Shown: positions 7,864-17,371, numbered from the stretch's first letter. The stretch: 46,522 bases of DNA from Halobellus salinus (GCF_014646875.1 NZ_BMOC01000018.1:1-46522), one strand, 5' to 3'. Notes: generated by a model not told the origin, from the letters alone. Translations and numbers: made by a program.

Positions 7864-9654
7864 CTACGAGCCCGCGTCGGTCGTGACGGCGTCGTACGCC
7901 GCGACGAGTCCGTCGAACGACGTGTCGCCGTCCATCACGGCGTCGAGTTCGGTCGACAGCGACTCGACCGGGAGCCGGACCTGCCGCCCGGAGTCGCGCT
8001 CGCGGACAGTCACCGTGTCGGGACCGTCGCCCTCCAGCCCGTCGCGGTCGACGGTGACGCAGAACGGCGTGCCGACCTCGTCCTGCCGGCGGTACCGGCG
8101 CCCGATGCTGCCGGAGTCGTCGTGGGTGACGCTGAACCCCGCCCGCCGGAGGTCGTCCACAATCGCCTCCGCGCGGTCGACGAGTTCGGGGACGTTCGAG
8201 ACCAGGGGGAACACCCCGACGTCAGTGGGCGCGACCGTCGGCGACAACGAGAGGTACGTGCGCGTCTCGTCGTCGACCTCGTCCTCGTTGTACGCGTGCG
8301 CCAGCAGTGTGTACACCGTCCGGTCGACGCCGAAGGAGGGCTCGATCACGTGGGGGGTGATGTGCTCGCCGTTGATCGTCCGCTCCTCGATCCGGAAGCC
8401 GGCGACGTCGGTGTCGACGGTCCGGGTCTCGCCGCCGACGGAGACAGTGACCGTCTCGCCGTCGAACGCCGCGGGGTTGCGGTCGGCGAGTTCTTCGAGC
8501 GCCGAGGCGACGTCCGCCGCCTCGCTGCCGTACTCGGGGCCGAGCACGCTCATGTCCGGGTCGACGACCGCCCGTTCTACGTCCCTCGGCTCGTCGAACT
8601 CCCGGAAGATGGTGAAGTCGTCGTCAGCGTGGTCGGCGTGCTTCGAGAGGTCGTAGTCGCCCCGGTAGGCGAACCCCGCGATCTCGATCCAGTCGCCGTC
8701 GACCTCGCTCTCGGCGTCCCAGCAGTCCGCGGCGTAGTGGGCCCGCTCGCCCGCGAGGTGCTGGCGGAACCGGAACCGATCCATGTCAACGCCCAGCGTC
8801 TCGTACCACTCCTGGGCGATCCCGACGAAGTAGCCGATCCACGGGTCGCCGATCGTCCCCGCGGCGACCGCCTCCCCGACCGTCGTTTCGACGTACTCGC
8901 CGCCGTCATCGTGCTGTTCGGTCGCGGGGTAGAGCGTGACCTCAACGTCGGCGACGCTGTCGAGGTGGGGGTCGTCGCGCTCGGGGTCGACGAACTGCTC
9001 GAGTTCCGCCTGGGTGAACTCCCGGGTGCGGACGATGCTCTTCCGCGGCGAGATCTCGTTGCGGTAGGCGCGGCCGATCTGGGTCACGCCGAACGGGAGG
9101 CTGTTGCGGGCGTACTCCTTGATCCGCGGGAACTCAACGAAGATGCCCTGGGCGGTCTCCGGTCGGAGATACCCCGGCGTCGACGACCCCGGCCCGATAT
9201 TCGTCTCGAACATGAGGTTGAACTGCGTGACGGCCTCGTCGGCGAGGTCGCCGCCGCAGGTGGGACACCGGATGTCGTGGTCGGCCACCAGGTCTTCGAC
9301 CTCCGCGAGCGGAAGCGACTCGGCGTCCTCGATCGGCGTGTTGTCCTCAAGCAGGTGGTCCGCGCGGTGGGACTCCCCGCAGTCGGGACACGCCACGAGC
9401 ATATCGTCGAAGCCGTCGAGGTGGCCCGACGCCTCGAAAACGGGCTCGGGCATGATCGTGGGAGCCTCGATCTCGAAGTTGCCCTCCCGGACGGTGAACC
9501 GGTCGCGCCACGCGTCCTCGACGTTGGCTTTCAGCGCCGCGCCTTGGGGGCCGAAAGTGTAAAACCCCGCCGCGCCGCCGTACGCCTCGGTGGCGCCGAA
9601 AAAGTAGCCGCGGCGCTTTGCGAGCTCCGCGAGCCGTTCGCCCTCCCCGCTCAT
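7864..9654 (-). CDS. glyS: Glycyl-tRNA synthetase
   Basis: A 596-aa class II synthetase of the archaeal/eukaryotic alpha2 type. It starts with the typical LAELAKRRGYFFGATE block. Two CxxC pairs (CPDCGES and CPTCGGD) form the inserted zinc site near residues 90-135. Motif 2 (GRAYRNEISPRKSIVRTREFTQAE) follows, then motif 3 (PSFGVDRTVYTLLAHAY) and a C-terminal anticodon-binding domain that ends in SLSTELDAV.... The ATG at 9654 overlaps the stop of the CBS-domain gene (TGATG); a GTG one codon earlier is also possible. Confidence 0.95.
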   Translation of the reverse strand: MSGEGERLAELAKRRGYFFGATEAYGGAAGFYTFGPQGAALKANVEDAWRDRFTVREGNFEIEAPTIMPEPVFEASGHLDGFDDMLVACPDCGESHRADHLLEDNTPIEDAESLPLAEVEDLVADHDIRCPTCGGDLADEAVTQFNLMFETNIGPGSSTPGYLRPETAQGIFVEFPRIKEYARNSLPFGVTQIGRAYRNEISPRKSIVRTREFTQAELEQFVDPERDDPHLDSVADVEVTLYPATEQHDDGGEYVETTVGEAVAAGTIGDPWIGYFVGIAQEWYETLGVDMDRFRFRQHLAGERAHYAADCWDAESEVDGDWIEIAGFAYRGDYDLSKHADHADDDFTIFREFDEPRDVERAVVDPDMSVLGPEYGSEAADVASALEELADRNPAAFDGETVTVSVGGETRTVDTDVAGFRIEERTINGEHITPHVIEPSFGVDRTVYTLLAHAYNEDEVDDETRTYLSLSPTVAPTDVGVFPLVSNVPELVDRAEAIVDDLRRAGFSVTHDDSGSIGRRYRRQDEVGTPFCVTVDRDGLEGDGPDTVTVRERDSGRQVRLPVESLSTELDAVMDGDTSFDGLVAAYDAVTTDAGS

Positions 9655-10508
9655 CACACCGCCTCCACGAGGTCGACGTCGCGGACGATACCTACGAGTT
9701 CGTCGCCGGCGACAAGCGGGATCTGCTCGATGTCCTCGGTGATCAGCGTCTGTGCGACCGCCATCGCCGGCTTTGTCCGGGAGACTGCGGTGATGTCGTC
9801 GGACATGAATCTCGAAGCGGGCTCGGCGGGGATCTCGACGTTCCGGGTGGGGATATACCGCTTACCCACCGCCTTGATTCCCTCCCACATCCAGTCGTCG
9901 TCCTGGCTGGCGACCGAGTCGCCGGTGTCGTCTTCGCCCTCGACCACGCGGGCGACGTTGATGATGTCGACTTCGGTGAGGATGCCCGCCATCGACCCCT
10001 CGCTGTCGAGACAGACGGTGTAGGGGACGTTCGCGTAGTAGATCTCCCGTTCGGCGACCGGCAGCGGTGTCTCCTGGTGGGTGGTGTTCACGTCTCGTGT
10101 GGCGACGTCGCCGGCGGTGGTGTCGACCACGACCTCCTCGCGAGCGATGGTCCGGATCACGTCGGTGATGGTGATGATGCCGTCGAGTCGGCCGTCGACC
10201 ACCGGGACCCGTCGGGTGCCCGCGTCGACCATCAGCCGTGCCGCCTCCTCGACGGTGGCGTCGGCCGAGACCGTCGGGACCTCACGCATCAGCACCGCGA
10301 GTTGGCCTTCGTCGGGGCGTTCGATCAGCTCCTGCCGGGAGACCAGCCCGCGGTACGCCTCCCCGTCGTCGGTCTGCTTGACGACCGGAACCGAGGAGAA
10401 GCCCCGCTCCTGGAGATACTCCAGCACGTCGTCGCGGGTCCCCGGGAGTTCGGCAGTGACCAGCTCCTCGCGGGGCGTCATCGCGTCGGCAACGTTCATA
10501 CGCGCCAT
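9654..10508 (-). CDS. Four-CBS-domain protein
   Basis: A 284-aa soluble protein made of two CBS pairs: about residues 1-125 (MNVADAMTPREELV..., VSADATVEEAARLMVDAGTRRVPVVDG, then GIITITDVIRTI) and about 135-284 (VPYTVCLDSEGSMAGILTEVDI and ITAVSRTKPAMAVAQTLITEDI). CBS pairs usually bind adenosine nucleotides and act as regulatory sensors; no catalytic domain is attached. It is the first gene of a CBS-glyS-dolichol kinase operon, overlapping glyS. The ATG at 10508 has a TATA-like element (TTCAAAG, centred near 10534) at leaderless distance; ATG 10499 is an alternative start. Confidence 0.85.
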   Translation of the reverse strand: MARMNVADAMTPREELVTAELPGTRDDVLEYLQERGFSSVPVVKQTDDGEAYRGLVSRQELIERPDEGQLAVLMREVPTVSADATVEEAARLMVDAGTRRVPVVDGRLDGIITITDVIRTIAREEVVVDTTAGDVATRDVNTTHQETPLPVAEREIYYANVPYTVCLDSEGSMAGILTEVDIINVARVVEGEDDTGDSVASQDDDWMWEGIKAVGKRYIPTRNVEIPAEPASRFMSDDITAVSRTKPAMAVAQTLITEDIEQIPLVAGDELVGIVRDVDLVEAV

Positions 10509-10898
10509 ACTCCGCCACACCTCTTGTACCCTTTGAAGCCCCAGACGGTCGTGTTTCGGTGAGCGACGACCGACCGGAGAATCGTCGCCGGGCGGGAATA
10601 GAAGCGGCCGCGGCCTCAACGGCGTTGACGGGGGCTGGCGTGTGACCGGGTGAGCGCAGACGCGGGAATTGTATCGGGGCCGGGCCCCGAGGCACTCACC
10701 TCGCTCTTTTGTAGATTCGGCGATGGCGTTGCCGACGGCACGACGTTTCGCAGAACACCGGTCGCGTGAGACATATGTAGTTCTTTGTGGGATATATAGT
10801 CCTACTCTGGCATTTTTTTGAGTAATACCACACGTTCGTTCTTCAGCTCGCCGTGGCGTTCCGACGGGTTTATGTATGAGTGAGACACACTACCAAAC
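10509..10898. other. Intergenic region with AT-rich patch and GC palindrome
   Basis: The region contains the CBS-gene promoter on the left, a perfect GC inverted repeat (CGGGGCC-G-GGCCCCG, about 10675-10689) followed by CTCTTTT, and an AT-rich block (10770-10840) with ATATATAG and a T7 run. A 32-codon ATG ORF (10723-10821, plus) crosses it. No tRNA or rRNA is recognisable. Confidence 0.5.
10869..10876 (+). promoter_or_regulatory. TATA-like box of a 55-aa gene
   Basis: TTTATGTA is centred about 27 bases before the ATG at 10899, predicting a leaderless transcript for the small gene that follows. Confidence 0.55.
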
Positions 10899-11066
10899 AT
10901 GACGCAGAACGTGACGGCGGTGACGGACGCGTCGCACGCCGAGGTTATGGCCTCGGTTGACCCCTCACCCGCGCAGCCGGAGTTCGTCATTGCGGACATC
11001 TCCCGCGACGAGGCGTGGGTATCGATGCCGGCGTCGGAAGCGGCGTCGCTTCACGAGTGGATCTGA
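10899..11066 (+). CDS. Small acidic haloarchaeal protein, 55 aa
   Basis: An uninterrupted 56-codon frame starting MTQNVTAVTDASHAEVMASV and ending in SEAASLHEWI, with TGA at 11064-11066. The C-terminal half (EFVIADISRDEAWVSMP) resembles a short conserved protein I associate with many haloarchaeal genomes, but its function is unknown. The TATA-like element at leaderless spacing and clean haloarchaeal codon use support a real gene. It has no membrane segment or Cys. It lies 145 bases upstream of a small membrane protein gene on the same strand. Confidence 0.7.
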   Translation: MTQNVTAVTDASHAEVMASVDPSPAQPEFVIADISRDEAWVSMPASEAASLHEWI

Positions 11067-11211
11067 CGCCGACTCAGCCGTCGAACCGCGTTCCCGCCTC
11101 GCGTCCGTCGGTCCCGATCCCGACACCGACTGGTTCGGCACACCCCGTCCGACGCAACGACGCATCCGACCCGGCAGAAACGCCGACTGGCCGCTTGGCC
11201 GACACGCCAGC

Positions 11212-11553
11212 GTGAACCGGAGGCTCGTGGTCGCGATCGGCGTGGGCGTCGCCGTGGGGGCGGCGTACTTCGGGCTGCTCGTTCCGGACTGGTTCGTCGC
11301 GCTCGGAGCCGCGACCGTCTACGCCGGCGCAGCGTACCTGTATCTCGCGTCCGACGGTCCGCTCCTGGGATCGTCTCCCCGGTTCGAGGATCGGATCGAC
11401 CGGGTCGGCTACGCGATCGGGGTGTTCGGGGTGAGCGTGAGTCCGCTCGCGTTCGCACAGCACTACGGCGGCGGGACTGCGACGGTCGCGTTCGTGGGGT
11501 GGACGGTGGGCGTGATCGCGTTCGTCCGACTGGCAGCAACAACCGGCGCGTAG
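11212..11553 (+). CDS. Small membrane protein, four helices
   Basis: A 113-aa protein starting at GTG with helices at about 4-22, 24-45, 60-80 and 90-108. The loop between helices 2 and 3 holds a short basic/acidic segment (SPRFEDRIDRVGY). I do not recognise a named family; comparable small membrane proteins are common in haloarchaea. No obvious TATA box lies at 27 bases upstream, so it may be transcribed with the 55-aa gene before it. Earlier in-frame starts extend the frame, but the added sequence is low-quality. Confidence 0.55.
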   Translation: MNRRLVVAIGVGVAVGAAYFGLLVPDWFVALGAATVYAGAAYLYLASDGPLLGSSPRFEDRIDRVGYAIGVFGVSVSPLAFAQHYGGGTATVAFVGWTVGVIAFVRLAATTGA

Positions 11554-11558
11554 GCCGT

Positions 11559-11666
11559 TCACAGCGCGTCGAGAACGACGTCGACGGCCGTTCCGAGAAC
11601 CTCAACACCCACTGATTTCGCCCGGTCGATAAAGCCGCTGTCGTCCGCGTCGTCTGCGTCGGTCAT
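11559..11666 (-). CDS. Possible 35-aa protein
   Basis: A short frame reading MTDADDADDSGFIDRAKSVG... and ending VDVVLDAL. It has an acidic N-terminus and an amphipathic or hydrophobic C-terminus, typical of small haloarchaeal proteins. The frame extends upstream without a stop. No good promoter is visible at leaderless spacing. It lies convergent to the preceding membrane protein gene. It may be a chance ORF. Confidence 0.35.
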   Translation of the reverse strand: MTDADDADDSGFIDRAKSVGVEVLGTAVDVVLDAL

Positions 11667-11780
11667 AGGTTCGGAGTCACCCCCAAACGACGCACCCGTG
11701 GTACTTGTACGCTTGGCGGGTTCCCACACCGACTCACCCCGAACACAGTGTTTTTGTTCGCGTCTCCCGAGTGGGCGGGT

Positions 11781-12200
11781 ATGCAGTACCGCGAGGTTGA
11801 CGCGACCCGGGAGTTCCTGCTTCGACTCGAAACGGGCGCCGACTGGCGCACGGAGATCGAGGAGTTCGCCGACCTCGAAGACATCGACGCGGCGTGGTTC
11901 CAGGCAATGGGTGCGGTCCAGGACGCCGAGGTCTGGTTCTACGACCAAGACGACACGGAGTACCAGTCAGTGCGGTTCGACGAACCACTGGAGGTGGCAG
12001 CCTGCGTCGGCAACGTCGCAGACCTCGGGGGAGAGCGGTTCGCCCACACCCACGCGGTCCTCTCGCGCCCCAGCGGCCAGTCGCTTGCGGGCCACCTCAA
12101 CGCCGCCACCGTGTTTGCGGGCGAGGTGTACCTCCGGGCGTTCGAGGAACCGCTGACCCGGGACCACGACGAGACCACCGACCTGGACCTCTGGCTCTGA
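11781..12200 (+). CDS. PPC/DUF296 domain protein
   Basis: A 139-aa protein matching the PPC (plants-and-prokaryotes conserved, DUF296) fold. The N-terminal strand MQYREVDATREFLLRLETGAD is followed by a helix (TEIEEFADLEDI), the core AAWFQAMGAVQDAEVWFYD, and HTHAVLSRPSGQSLAGHLNA, whose His residues form the family's putative metal site. Prokaryotic PPC proteins are trimeric, often annotated as DNA-binding, with no proven role. A T-rich TATA-like element (GTTTTTG, centred near 11753) fits a leaderless ATG. The TGA overlaps the ATG of polC by one base, so it is translationally linked to the polymerase gene. Confidence 0.8.
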   Translation: MQYREVDATREFLLRLETGADWRTEIEEFADLEDIDAAWFQAMGAVQDAEVWFYDQDDTEYQSVRFDEPLEVAACVGNVADLGGERFAHTHAVLSRPSGQSLAGHLNAATVFAGEVYLRAFEEPLTRDHDETTDLDLWL

Positions 12201-15200
12201 TGCACGCCGACGACGAGCGGTATTTCGAGCGGATCGAAGACCGCCTCGACAAGGCGTTCGACCGCGCCGAGCGCGCAAAGCGGCAGGGCCACGACCCCGA
12301 ACCGGAGGTGGAGATCCCGGTCGCAAGGGACATGGCCGACCGCGTCGAGAACATCCTCGGGATCGACGGTGTCGCCGACCGCGTCCGCGACCTCGAGGGC
12401 CAGATGTCCCGCGAGGAGGCCGCCCTCGAGCTCGTCACCGACTTCGTGGAGGGCGCTGTCGGCGACTACGATGGTCGAGCGGGGAAAATCGAGGGCGCGG
12501 TGCGGACCGCGGTCGCGCTCCTGACCGAGGGCGTTGTTGCCGCCCCGATCGAGGGGATCGACCGGGTCGAGGTCGTGGACGGTGGCGGCGGCACCGAGTT
12601 CGTGAACGTCTACTACGCCGGCCCGATCCGGTCGGCGGGCGGGACCGCCCAGGCGCTCTCCGTGCTGGTCGCGGACTACGCCCGCTCGCTCCTGGGAATC
12701 GACGAGTACCGCGCCCGCGGCGACGAGATCGAACGGTACGCCGAGGAGGTGGCCCTCTACGACAAGGAGACCGGGCTCCAGTACACGCCGAAGAACAAGG
12801 AGACGACGTTCATCGCCGAACACATGCCGATTATGCTCGACGGCGAGGCCACCGGCGACGAGGAGGTCTCGGGGTTCCGTGATCTCGAACGGGTCGACAC
12901 CAATTCGGCCCGGGGTGGCATGTGTCTGGTGCTCGCCGAGGGAATCGCGCTGAAGGCGCCGAAGATCCAGCGGTACACCCGCGAGCTGGAGGAGGTGGAG
13001 TGGCCGTGGCTCCAGGACCTCATCGACGGCACGATCGGGGGGGAATCGGGGGAGGACGGCCACGGGGACCGAGGGAGCGACGCCGACAGCGACGGCGAGG
13101 AGGGGAGCAACGGCGACGCTGCCGACACCGAGGTGTCGACGCCGGCAGGCCCCAGCCGCCCCGATGCCTCCGAGAAATACCTCCGGGACCTGATCGCCGG
13201 CCGACCGGTGTTCGGCCACCCCAGCGCCTCCGGGGGGTTCCGGCTTCGGTATGGCCGGGCGCGGAACCACGGCTTCGCGACCGCGGGGGTCCACCCCGCG
13301 ACAATGCACCTCGTCGACGACTTCCTCGCGACGGGGACCCAGATCAAGACCGAACGGCCCGGAAAGGCCGCGGGGGTCGTCCCGGTCGATTCAATCGAGG
13401 GGCCGACGGTCCGACTCGCAAACGGCGACGTGCGCCGGATCGATGATCCGGAAGCGGCGCTCGCGGTCCGGAACGGCGTCGAGGAGATCCTGGATCTGGG
13501 TGAGTACCTAGTGAACGTCGGGGAGTTCGTCGAGAACAACCACCCGCTCGCGCCCGCGTCGTACGTCTTCGAGTGGTGGATCCAGGACTTTTCGGCGGCG
13601 GGCGGCCCCGTCCAGGCGCTCGAAGACGACCCCGCGGTCGACCTCGAAGCGCCGACGCCCGCGGAGGCCCACGAGTGGGCGACTGCGTACGACTGTCCGC
13701 TTCACCCCGAGTACACCTACCTCTGGCACGACGTATCGGTCGACCAGTTCGTCGGCCTCGCGGCGGCCGTCGAGAACGGGCGGGTGGTCGCACCCGAAGC
13801 CGACGGCGGGGTTGCGGGGGAGCGAGCAAGCGAGCGCGGACCGAACAACGGCGCGGACGACGACCCCGGCGCGACCGACGACGCGCTGGAACTCCCGAAC
13901 GGCGACGCGACCGCGCGCACGCTCGAACGCCTGCTCGTCGAGCACACCCAGCGCGGGGAGACCATCCGGATCCCCGAGTGGCGACCGGTGGTGCGGTCGC
14001 TGGGGTTCGAGGTCGCCGGCGACAGCGCCCGGCTCGAACGGGCGTGGACGGAGTCCGCGCTGTCGGCCGAGGCGCGCGGGTGGGACGACGGCGACAGCGC
14101 GCTGCGGGCGGTCAACGAGGTCGCGCCCTACGAACTCCGGGAGCGCGCGCCCACCCGGATCGGCAACCGCATGGGCCGCCCCGAGAAGTCGGAGTCGCGG
14201 GACCTCTCGCCCGCAGTCCACACCCTCTTTCCCATCGGCGAGGCCGGCGGCAGCCAGCGCGACGTGGGGAAGGCCGCCCGCGCCCGCGACGACGAGGGGC
14301 GGCGCGGCGTCGTTGACGTGCGGGCGGGCGATCGGGTGTGCCCGAACTGCGGCACCCACACCTACCGGACGCGGTGTCCCGACTGCGAGACCCACACCGA
14401 ACCCCACTACGAGTGCGACGAGTGCGGGCAGGTCGTCCGCCCCGACGAGTCCGGGCGGGTCCACTGCGACCGGTGTGATCGTGCGGTCGAGAGCCCCGAG
14501 TGGGTCTCGATCGACATCGGCGAGGAGTACCGCGACGCACTGGAAGCCGTCGGCGAGCGGGAGTCCGCCTACGAGATCATGAAGGGTGTGAAGGGGCTCA
14601 CTTCCGCGGACAAGACCCCCGAACCGATGGCGAAAGGCGCGTTACGGGCGAAAAACGGCGTGACCGCGTTCAAGGACGGCACCGTCCGGTACGACATGAC
14701 CGACCTCCCGGTCACGTCGGTCCGGCCCTCTGAGCTCGACGCGACCGCCGACGACTTCCGCGAACTCGGGTACGAGACCGACGTGGACGGCGAGCCGCTG
14801 GAGTTCGACGACCAGCTGGTCGAACTGAAGGTCCAAGATGTCGTGCTCTCCGACGGCGCCGCCGAGCACATGCTCAAGACGGCGGACTTCGTCGACGACC
14901 TGCTCACGGAGTTTTACCACCTCCCCCCCTTCTACGAGGTCGACGAGCGCGACGACCTCGTGGGGAAACTCGTCTTCGGAATGGCGCCGCACACCTCCGC
15001 CGCGGTGGTCGGCCGCGTGGTCGGCTTTACCTCGGCGGCGGTCGGGTACGCACATCCGTACTTCCACGCCGCAAAGCGGCGGAACTGCTTCCACCCCGAG
15101 ACGAAGGTGTGGTACCGGGACGAATCCGGGGAGTGGCGCCACGACCAGATCGCTTCGCTCGTTGAGGACCGTCTCGATCCCGAATCCGCTGACGAAGACG

Positions 15201-17371
15201 ACTTCGGGACGCTCGTAGAGGAACTCAACGGCGACGTGATGGTTCCCTCCATCACCGAGGACGGCGAGGAGGTGCTTCGGCCCGTTGAGGCCGTGTCGAA
15301 GCACGTCGCGCCGGAGCATATGCTGGAGATAACGACGCGGAGCGGACGGTCGATCACGGTGACACCGGACCACGAGCTACACGTTTTCGACGGTGGCGGG
15401 ATCCGATCGAAACAGGCGAGAGAGATAGACGAGGACGATCACGTGATCAAACCGGCCCACCTCGACAGTATCGAGGCGAGCGAACCGAAAACGTTCGACC
15501 TGCTGTCGGAGTTCGTCGACTCACCGGTGATCGGCAATGATCGACTGATGATCAAGGGGCTTGAAAAAGAGGCACTCTACGATCTGTTCACTGATCGACT
15601 GGCCGACGGTTGGGATGGCCGCTTCTACCCGCTACAGAGCACCGCCGAACATCTCGACCTCACGAAGAAAGGGCTGAGCAACCACCTCTATCGCGGGAGC
15701 ATCCCCGCAGAGATCCTGCTGGAGTTCTTCGATTCGGCCGAGGCGATGCTGGAGTTCGTCCCCTCCGACGTGCGACTCGGTGTGAAACGCGATTCGTCCG
15801 AGATCGACAGGACGATTCAACTGACCGAGCACGTTGCTACGCTGCTCGGATACTACGCGGCCGAGGGGTTCGCCCGCAAACAGGACACCCCGAAGGGGAC
15901 TATCCACCAGGCGACAATACGCGGAACGGAGGCGGAGGCGCGAGACTTCTACGTTGACGTGCTCGGGGAGGAGTTCGGCGTCGAACCATATCGCGAGGAT
16001 CACGCGAAAGTGACAGTGTCGAGTCGACTGCTCCACGCGTTCTTCGACACCGTCCTCAACGCCGGGGTGTACGCGCACACCAAACGGGTTCCGGACTGCA
16101 TCTTCGATGCACCGGAGTACATCATTGGCGCGTATCTGAGCGGCTACTTCAGCGGTGACGGCTCCGCTGACAAGGCAACCCCACGAGTCACCGCGAACAC
16201 AGTGAGCCCGGAACTCAAATCGGACCTGCTCGCGCTGCTCACCCGTCTCGGGATCAGCGGACAGGTGAATGACCGTCCTCAAGTCCTCCTTCGGGAGCAG
16301 TTCCCCGAATGCTACGACAAGGACGACGAGTCACTATCACGTCCTGGTTTCGAAATCTCCGTCTCGGGAGACGACGTTGTCCAGTTTGCCAGACAAGTCG
16401 GATTCCACCTCACCCGGAAGGATCGGACGCTTCGCGGGCACACGTTCGATAGAGAAGCGGATGGGCGAATTCCGTACTGCTACGACGGTGGGACGGACAA
16501 CTATTTTATCGACCCGGTCGACGGAATCGAGTACGTCAGCGACACACCTGAGCACGTCTACTGTCTCACCGTCGAAGATACCCACTCCCTCGTTGCGAAT
16601 GATATGTCAATTCGTCAATGCGACGGCGACGAGGATTGCGTGATGTTGCTCATGGACGGCCTGCTGAACTTCTCGAAGCAATATTTGCCGGATCAACGCG
16701 GCGGTCGGATGGACGCGCCCCTCGTGATGTCCTCCCGGATCGACCCCAGCGAGATCGACGACGAGGCGCACAACATGGACGTGGTCCGGCAGTACCCCCG
16801 AGAGTTCTACGAGTCGACGCAGGAGATGGCCGACCCCGACGGGGTCGAGGAGGTGATCCGGTTGGCCGAAGAGAGCGTCGGTACCGACGACGAGTATCGG
16901 GGATTCGACCACACCCACGACACCTCCGACATCGCGCTCGGTCCGGACCTCTCGGCGTACAAGACCCTGGATTCCATGAAAGACAAGATGGACGCCCAAC
17001 TGGAGCTCTCCCGGAAGCTCCGCGCGGTCGAAGAGACCGACGTGGCCGAGCGGATCATCGAATACCACTTCCTCCCCGACCTGATCGGGAACCTCCGGGC
17101 GTTTTCCAGACAGGAGACCCGGTGTCTCGACTGCGGGGCGAAGTATCGGCGGATGCCGCTGACCGGCGACTGTCGAGAGTGCGGCGGTCGGGTGAACCTC
17201 ACCGTCCACCAGGGGTCAGTGAACAAGTACATGGACACCGCGATCCGCGTCGCCGACGAGTTCGGGTGTCGAGAGTACACCAAACAGCGTCTGGAGGTCT
17301 TAGAACGCAGCCTCGAGTCGGTCTTCGAGAACGACAAAAACAAGCCCACGACGTTTGCAGACTACATGTGA
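12200..17371 (+). CDS. polC: PolD DNA polymerase large subunit DP2 (intein-containing)
   Basis: A 1723-aa precursor of the catalytic subunit of archaeal family-D polymerase, about 1212 aa after intein removal. It opens with the usual MHADDERYFERIEDRLDKAF. An acidic Gly/Asp/Ser-rich insertion lies at about residues 279-325 and a second near 535-560. A four-Cys-pair zinc region (CPNCGTHTYRTRCPDC...) begins at residue 714. The catalytic motif N-C-D-G-D-E-D-C, which carries the two metal-binding aspartates of the double-psi beta-barrel site, is split by an intein between Asn962 and Cys1474. The second zinc module (CLDCG...CRECGG) begins near residue 1642. It overlaps the PPC gene (TGATG). Its partner DP1 is at 42493-44187. 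Confidence 0.96.
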   Translation: MHADDERYFERIEDRLDKAFDRAERAKRQGHDPEPEVEIPVARDMADRVENILGIDGVADRVRDLEGQMSREEAALELVTDFVEGAVGDYDGRAGKIEGAVRTAVALLTEGVVAAPIEGIDRVEVVDGGGGTEFVNVYYAGPIRSAGGTAQALSVLVADYARSLLGIDEYRARGDEIERYAEEVALYDKETGLQYTPKNKETTFIAEHMPIMLDGEATGDEEVSGFRDLERVDTNSARGGMCLVLAEGIALKAPKIQRYTRELEEVEWPWLQDLIDGTIGGESGEDGHGDRGSDADSDGEEGSNGDAADTEVSTPAGPSRPDASEKYLRDLIAGRPVFGHPSASGGFRLRYGRARNHGFATAGVHPATMHLVDDFLATGTQIKTERPGKAAGVVPVDSIEGPTVRLANGDVRRIDDPEAALAVRNGVEEILDLGEYLVNVGEFVENNHPLAPASYVFEWWIQDFSAAGGPVQALEDDPAVDLEAPTPAEAHEWATAYDCPLHPEYTYLWHDVSVDQFVGLAAAVENGRVVAPEADGGVAGERASERGPNNGADDDPGATDDALELPNGDATARTLERLLVEHTQRGETIRIPEWRPVVRSLGFEVAGDSARLERAWTESALSAEARGWDDGDSALRAVNEVAPYELRERAPTRIGNRMGRPEKSESRDLSPAVHTLFPIGEAGGSQRDVGKAARARDDEGRRGVVDVRAGDRVCPNCGTHTYRTRCPDCETHTEPHYECDECGQVVRPDESGRVHCDRCDRAVESPEWVSIDIGEEYRDALEAVGERESAYEIMKGVKGLTSADKTPEPMAKGALRAKNGVTAFKDGTVRYDMTDLPVTSVRPSELDATADDFRELGYETDVDGEPLEFDDQLVELKVQDVVLSDGAAEHMLKTADFVDDLLTEFYHLPPFYEVDERDDLVGKLVFGMAPHTSAAVVGRVVGFTSAAVGYAHPYFHAAKRRNCFHPETKVWYRDESGEWRHDQIASLVEDRLDPESADEDDFGTLVEELNGDVMVPSITEDGEEVLRPVEAVSKHVAPEHMLEITTRSGRSITVTPDHELHVFDGGGIRSKQAREIDEDDHVIKPAHLDSIEASEPKTFDLLSEFVDSPVIGNDRLMIKGLEKEALYDLFTDRLADGWDGRFYPLQSTAEHLDLTKKGLSNHLYRGSIPAEILLEFFDSAEAMLEFVPSDVRLGVKRDSSEIDRTIQLTEHVATLLGYYAAEGFARKQDTPKGTIHQATIRGTEAEARDFYVDVLGEEFGVEPYREDHAKVTVSSRLLHAFFDTVLNAGVYAHTKRVPDCIFDAPEYIIGAYLSGYFSGDGSADKATPRVTANTVSPELKSDLLALLTRLGISGQVNDRPQVLLREQFPECYDKDDESLSRPGFEISVSGDDVVQFARQVGFHLTRKDRTLRGHTFDREADGRIPYCYDGGTDNYFIDPVDGIEYVSDTPEHVYCLTVEDTHSLVANDMSIRQCDGDEDCVMLLMDGLLNFSKQYLPDQRGGRMDAPLVMSSRIDPSEIDDEAHNMDVVRQYPREFYESTQEMADPDGVEEVIRLAEESVGTDDEYRGFDHTHDTSDIALGPDLSAYKTLDSMKDKMDAQLELSRKLRAVEETDVAERIIEYHFLPDLIGNLRAFSRQETRCLDCGAKYRRMPLTGDCRECGGRVNLTVHQGSVNKYMDTAIRVADEFGCREYTKQRLEVLERSLESVFENDKNKPTTFADYM
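15086..16618 (+). other. Intein in polC with LAGLIDADG homing endonuclease
   Basis: An in-frame 511-residue insertion (precursor residues 963-1473). The splice junctions are KRRN/CFHPETKV and SIRQ/CDGDEDC. Block A begins with Cys1, block B is GRSITVTPDHELHVF with the expected Thr and His, and block F is VYCLTVEDTHSLVAND. The last residue is Gln, not Asn, and the penultimate residue is Arg, not His. A terminal Gln is known from a Pyrococcus PolII intein, which still splices. Two dodecapeptide motifs, LLGYYAAEG (near 1215) and LSGYFSGDGS (near 1313), mark a homing endonuclease with both acidic residues present, so it may be active. Local GC is lower than in the flanking extein. Confidence 0.93.

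Noticed and set aside
8122-10023. 633-codon plus-strand ORF
   Set aside because: Antisense to glyS and the CBS gene; no recognisable motif.
10675-10712. GC palindrome followed by CTCTTTT as a terminator
   Set aside because: No gene on the plus strand ends upstream, so a terminator role is not supported.
10802-10999. 65-codon minus-strand ORF
   Set aside because: Overlaps the promoter and start of the better supported 55-aa gene on the plus strand.
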